Of a stretch of 26,843 nucleotides of DNA, positions 23,633-26,843 are shown in pieces. A model generated the notes under the pieces. That model ran no database searches, had not been told where the DNA came from, and worked only from the letters and a program-made list of their open reading frames with translations. Every line of letters begins with the position of its first letter. Position 1 is the stretch's first letter. The stretch is from an uncultured Oscillospiraceae bacterium (GTDB lineage: Bacteria; Bacillota; Clostridia; Oscillospirales; Oscillospiraceae). The position numbers were made by a program, and so were the translations under genes. The stretch covers positions 1 through 26,843 of the forward strand of contig CAKTOJ010000012.1 in the NCBI GenBank assembly GCA_934589665.1. Direction: 5' to 3'.

Positions 23633-24556
23633 ATGAATTATCCAAAAGCCATTACGCTCTGCGAGGTCGGCCTGCGCGACGGCCTGCAGAATGAAAAAAC
23701 GCTGATCCCCACCGCTGAAAAGCTGCATATGCTCCGCGCACTGATCGATGCGGGCTTCCCTGTTATTGAGGTGGGCTCGTTCATGCACCCCAAGGCCGTC
23801 CCGCAGATGGCGGATACCGATGAGCTGTTCCGCGAGATCGGTGATGTGCCGAATGTGGAGCTGCGTGCGCTGATCCCCAATCTGCGCGGCGTGCAGCGCG
23901 CGATCGACTGCGGCTGCAAGAAGGTCAAGCTCAATGTTTCCGCCAGCCGCCAGCACAATCTGCGCAACCTGAACATGACGCCTGAGCAGAGCGTTGCGGG
24001 CTTTGCCTCCTGCGTCGAACTGGCAAAGGCGAACGGCATTGCGATCTCCGGCTCCATTTCCATGCCCTTTGCCTCCCCGTGGGAGGGTCGCACGCCGGTC
24101 GAGGATGTGGACGCCATCATTGAGGCTTATCTCAATGTCGGCATTGACGAGATCTCGCTTTCCGATGCGTCCGGCATGGCAGTGCCGAATCAGGTGCGTG
24201 AGTTGTGCGCGCATGTGCTGGAAAAGTACCCGCAGGCGAGTTGGTGGCTGCATTTCCACAACACGCGCGGCATGGCGATGGCCAATATCATCGCGGCCAT
24301 GGATGCTGGCATGACGCGCTTTGACAGCGCGTTCGGCGGTCTGGGCGGCTGTCCGTTCGTTCCGGGCGCGGCGGGCAATATCTCTTCTGAGGATGTGATC
24401 CACATGTGCGACGAATCCGGCATTGAAACGGGCGTGGATGTGACCAAGGTCATGGCAGTGTCCCGCAGCCTGCGCGAGCTGCTGGGCCACGACATGGAGA
24501 GCTATATCCTCCGTGCCGGCCGCTCCTGCGATCTGATCGAGAAGAACGCGGAATAA
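23633..24556 (+). CDS. Hydroxymethylglutaryl-CoA lyase family protein, 307 aa
   Basis: Members cleave HMG-CoA or related 3-hydroxyacyl-CoA thioesters by retro-aldol reaction. The start chosen is ATG 23633 (MNYPKAITLCEVGLRDGLQNE) with AGGAGAGG about 9 bases upstream; the in-frame ATG at 23606 precedes that site. Residues 11-21 hold the EVGLRDGLQNE signature with the catalytic Arg15 and metal ligand Asp16. His207 and His209 (LHFHNTRGMA) are metal ligands, and Cys240 in GGLGGCPFVPGAAGN is the active-site loop Cys. Length matches bacterial HMG-CoA lyase. No acyl-CoA or leucine-degradation genes are adjacent, so the true substrate may differ. A strong terminator follows. Confidence 0.88.
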   Translation: MNYPKAITLCEVGLRDGLQNEKTLIPTAEKLHMLRALIDAGFPVIEVGSFMHPKAVPQMADTDELFREIGDVPNVELRALIPNLRGVQRAIDCGCKKVKLNVSASRQHNLRNLNMTPEQSVAGFASCVELAKANGIAISGSISMPFASPWEGRTPVEDVDAIIEAYLNVGIDEISLSDASGMAVPNQVRELCAHVLEKYPQASWWLHFHNTRGMAMANIIAAMDAGMTRFDSAFGGLGGCPFVPGAAGNISSEDVIHMCDESGIETGVDVTKVMAVSRSLRELLGHDMESYILRAGRSCDLIEKNAE

Positions 24557-24581
24557 GCAAAATAAAAGTCTCCTTCCGGAG

Positions 24582-24619
24582 AAAGGCCGCCGGGGCGCGA
24601 AGCTGCCCCGGCGGCCTTT
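24582..24619. terminator. Bidirectional intrinsic terminator
   Basis: AAAGGCCGCCGGGGC (24582-24596) and its perfect complement ending in TTT (24605-24619) enclose an 8-base loop. It separates the lyase gene from the convergent LysR gene. Confidence 0.85.
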
Positions 24620-24627
24620 GCCGTTTC

Positions 24628-25545
24628 TTATGGATGTGCGGCGCCTGACGATTCGTCCTCAGTGTATCTCCAATCCTCGACAAATTTGAGAAAGAGGGAG
24701 ACGAGGTGGGACGGCTCGCCGCGGTTGAGCGTTGCCATCATGATGCGCTTGTAAATCGGTTTGCTCAGCCGGACGGCGGCAATGCCCTGCATGGAGAAAT
24801 AGTCCATTTCCTCAGCGGGCGAAATGCAGATGCCGAGTCCTGTGCGGATGAGGCTGATCATGATCGGTGTGGATTCCACGCAGCCGATCACATTCGGGAC
24901 AAAGTTCGCCTCCTTGCAGGCCTGAAGGAAATAGCCCTGCAGGGCCTGATTCGGCCCGTGGACGATGAAGCGCTCGTTTTTCAGCTCCGAGAAATCGATG
25001 GCGTCCTTGGCGGCGAGCGGATGGGAATGGGACATGAGGATCACGTATTCGTCAATTCCCATTGGCTTGAAGCTGATATTCGGAAAGCTGTAGTTGGCAG
25101 GCTGGGCGACGAAAGCCACATCGATCTCCCGCTTTTCCAGAGATTCGAGCAGGGAAATGCTCTTACCGGTATAAATGTTGAGCGTAAGCTGCGGATAGAT
25201 AGAATAGAAGTCGGAAATGAGACGGTTGAAGTGAATGGTCTCCAGCGCCGTGATGCTGCCGATGTTGATGGTGCCGCGCTGACAGTCGGAGTAGGAGAAC
25301 ATGGTTTCCTTGAGCCGCTGTGTGTCACGCAGGATATCAGAGGCCATTTTGACGAAAGCCTCTCCCGCCTCCGTGATCTGGATGGTTCTTGTCGTGCGGC
25401 TGAAAAGACGTATGCCAAGCTCTTTCTCCAGTCCCGCAATGTGCTGCGAGAGCGAGGATTGGCTGATATAGCAGCTCTCCGCCGCCTGAGAAAAGTTGCG
25501 GTATTTGGCGACGGCCAAAACGTATTCCATCTGAGAGATGTCCAT
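24628..25545 (-). CDS. LysR-family transcriptional regulator, 305 aa
   Basis: The start chosen is ATG 25545 (MDISQMEYVLAVAKYRNFSQAA) after GGGAGG; 21 extra upstream codons include that site. Residues 1-60 form the winged helix-turn-helix (SQAAESCYISQSSLSQHIAGLEKELGIRLFSR), then a linker helix, then the effector-binding domain from about residue 90 (GTINIGSITALE). It is divergent from the beta-hydroxyacid dehydrogenase gene with a 307-base gap, the usual arrangement for a LysR regulator and its target. The effector is unknown. Confidence 0.95.
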   Translation of the reverse strand: MDISQMEYVLAVAKYRNFSQAAESCYISQSSLSQHIAGLEKELGIRLFSRTTRTIQITEAGEAFVKMASDILRDTQRLKETMFSYSDCQRGTINIGSITALETIHFNRLISDFYSIYPQLTLNIYTGKSISLLESLEKREIDVAFVAQPANYSFPNISFKPMGIDEYVILMSHSHPLAAKDAIDFSELKNERFIVHGPNQALQGYFLQACKEANFVPNVIGCVESTPIMISLIRTGLGICISPAEEMDYFSMQGIAAVRLSKPIYKRIMMATLNRGEPSHLVSLFLKFVEDWRYTEDESSGAAHP

Positions 25546-25632
25546 TTCCGGTGCCTCCCTTTTCAATCGGTATTTGACGCTCCGCGCGGCCGCCGGGAAA
25601 GAGGTCATTCACGGCAGGAAAAGCGGAGATTT

Positions 25633-25661
25633 ATTACAAAAATGGATGTTTTTATCTGGAA
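25633..25661 (-). promoter_or_regulatory. Putative promoter of the LysR gene
   Basis: On the minus strand TTCCAG, 17 bases and TGTAAT (25638-25633) lie about 90 bases before the start. The -35 is weak. Confidence 0.4.
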
Positions 25662-25667
25662 TTCAAA

Positions 25668-25708
25668 TTGTAGCGGCAGGCGAAACGCGATATGATAGTA
25701 ATATCATA
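25668..25708 (+). promoter_or_regulatory. Promoter of the dehydrogenase gene with candidate LysR site
   Basis: TTGTAG (25668-25673), 17 bases and TATGAT (25691-25696). GATAT-N7-ATATC (25689-25705) fits the LysR T-N11-A pattern, and TATGATA-GTAA-TATCATA (25691-25708) is a perfect inverted repeat on the -10. From about 25709 to 25838 there is only a GC-rich leader; I see no gene in it. Confidence 0.5.
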
Positions 25709-25852
25709 AATGCCGCCGCGGCGCAATACAAATGATTGCTTTTCAGGGAATTGTCCGATGCAGAAGCGCGGGAAGCGGGGGCGGACCGCCCGCGGCGCGC
25801 GGCATGAAAACGGTAGCCGTGGGCTGCGGAAATAATACAGAGGAGTATGAAT

Positions 25853-26734
25853 ATGAAAGTCGGTATGATCGGACTGGGCGTTATGGGCCACGGGATTGCC
25901 AGCAATATCATCAAGAACGGCTGGCCGCTCGTGGTGTACGATCTGCGCCCTGAATGTTATGCGGATCTGCTGGGGCCGAACGTGAAGGCGGCCGGCAGTC
26001 TGGAGGAGCTCAGTCAGGAAGTGGACACGATCCTGATGATCGTCAACGCTTACAAAAACTGCGAGAGCATCATGACGGAGTTGCTCAAGACAATGCACAG
26101 CGGTACGGTCGTCAATATGAGCACGATCTCCATGGACGATGCGAAGAAGCTGGAGGAGATGGCGGCCAAGGGCGGCGTATCCATGCTCGACTGCCCCGTC
26201 AGCGGCGGAACGGCCGGTGCGAAAAACGGTACGCTGACCATGATGGCGGCCGGTGCCGACGAGCTCTTTGAAGCGCACAAGCCGCTCTTTGAGAGCTACT
26301 GCGGCAATGTTGTCCACGTTGGCAAGGAGGTCGGTCAGGGCCAGGCGTTCAAGGCGGTCAACCAGCTGCTGGTGGGCGTTCACATGTGCGCGACGGCAGA
26401 GGCATTTACCATGGCCCGCAAGTGCGGCCTGGATCTCCAGATCCTTTACGATACGATCAAGACCAGTGCCGGCACGTCCCGTATCTTTGAAAACCGAGGA
26501 CAGTTTGTCATCGACCGTGATTTTTCCATCCGCAGCACGCTGACGATCCAGCTCAAGGATACCGACATTGCCTGCAAGACGGCAGAGTCCGTCGGCGCTC
26601 CGGCGCTGCTCGGCAATGTGGCGCGCCAGCTCTTCAACATGTCTGTGCGTCAGTTCCCGCCGAATGACGACTCCATCGAGGTCATCCGCCTGTATGAAAA
26701 GATGGCGGATGTTCAGGTGGACGAGAAAGCGTAA
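25853..26734 (+). CDS. Beta-hydroxyacid dehydrogenase (3-hydroxyisobutyrate dehydrogenase family), 293 aa
   Basis: NAD(P)-dependent oxidoreductases of this family act on 3-hydroxyisobutyrate, tartronate semialdehyde, threonate or similar hydroxyacids. The start chosen is ATG 25853 (MKVGMIGLGVMGHG), 7 bases after AGAGGAG; an ATG at 25847 is too close to it. Residues 4-12 form the GxGxxG nucleotide site. DCPVSGGTAGA (113-123) is the substrate-binding loop, and Lys167 with Asn171 in GQGQAFKAVNQLL form the catalytic pair. All-alpha C-terminal domain is complete. The divergent LysR gene probably regulates it. The substrate cannot be assigned. Confidence 0.92.
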   Translation: MKVGMIGLGVMGHGIASNIIKNGWPLVVYDLRPECYADLLGPNVKAAGSLEELSQEVDTILMIVNAYKNCESIMTELLKTMHSGTVVNMSTISMDDAKKLEEMAAKGGVSMLDCPVSGGTAGAKNGTLTMMAAGADELFEAHKPLFESYCGNVVHVGKEVGQGQAFKAVNQLLVGVHMCATAEAFTMARKCGLDLQILYDTIKTSAGTSRIFENRGQFVIDRDFSIRSTLTIQLKDTDIACKTAESVGAPALLGNVARQLFNMSVRQFPPNDDSIEVIRLYEKMADVQVDEKA

Positions 26735-26749
26735 CAAGATCCATTACAT

Positions 26750-26783
26750 AAAGCGCGCATGAACGATGGTTCATGCGCGCTTT
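26750..26783 (+). terminator. Intrinsic terminator after the dehydrogenase
   Basis: AAAGCGCGCATGAAC (26750-26764) and its complement ending in TTT (26769-26783) enclose a GATG loop. Confidence 0.85.
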
Positions 26784-26801
26784 GCTTTGCGGAAAAGAAA
26801 T

Positions 26802-26840
26802 GGGCCGGCAAAAGTCGTTCTCTTTTGCCGGCCCGGTTTA
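26802..26840. terminator. Second hairpin terminator at the window edge
   Basis: GGGCCGGCAAAAG (26802-26814) pairs perfectly with CTTTTGCCGGCCC (26822-26834), followed by GGTTTAT. It may serve a convergent gene beyond the window. Confidence 0.65.
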
Positions 26841-26843
26841 TAT

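Overview
The window reads as chromosomal DNA from a GC-rich, low-spore-gene-context member of the Clostridia, most like the gut Oscillospiraceae (Oscillibacter, Dysosmobacter or Lawsonibacter-type organisms). This is an inference. It rests on a T-box leader, a cobalamin riboswitch ending in an intrinsic terminator, S-layer-homology (SLH) domains, ECF transporters, strong AGGAGG ribosome binding sites and consensus sigma-A promoters. No rRNA, tRNA, CRISPR array, phage gene or insertion sequence was seen.

Layout from left to right. (1) 1-1138, minus: the N-terminal part of an L-lactate permease, cut by the window edge. (2) 1221-1568, minus: a complete small transcription unit for a 69-residue Cys-containing hydrophobic peptide. 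(3) 1653-3638: promoter, Asn-type T-box leader and asparagine synthase. (4) 3662-4815: AzlC/AzlD branched-chain amino acid exporter. (5) 4988-8475: polar amino acid ABC transporter (permease, ATPase, solute-binding lipoprotein) with an ornithine cyclodeaminase-family enzyme inserted between ATPase and binding protein. (6) 8483-10003: divergent DegV-family and DUF1836 genes sharing a 37-bp dyad-symmetric promoter region.

(7) 10031-18352 is the most interesting part. A cobalamin riboswitch precedes a 1332-residue secreted SLH protein carrying two alpha/alpha-toroid regions and a DUF4430 (transcobalamin-like C-terminal) domain. Next come a DUF4430 lipoprotein, an EcfT transmembrane protein, and one polypeptide that joins two Ecf ATPase domains to a membrane S component. 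Read together it is a complete candidate corrinoid capture and import system: wall-anchored binder, membrane-anchored binder, ECF importer, and B12 feedback control in cis. It resembles the architecture of animal intrinsic factor and transcobalamin. Specificity for cobalamin is inferred from the riboswitch and the domain types.

(8) 18365-20150: a cytosolic SGNH hydrolase and a lipoate-protein ligase. (9) 20210-23288, minus: an iron-type alcohol dehydrogenase and a split transketolase. (10) 23633-26734: an HMG-CoA-lyase-family enzyme, a LysR regulator and a divergently transcribed beta-hydroxyacid dehydrogenase. Regions 9 and 10 look like small-carbon or hydroxyacid metabolism, but the pathway cannot be fixed from sequence alone. 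Most units are closed by clear intrinsic terminators, several usable from both strands.
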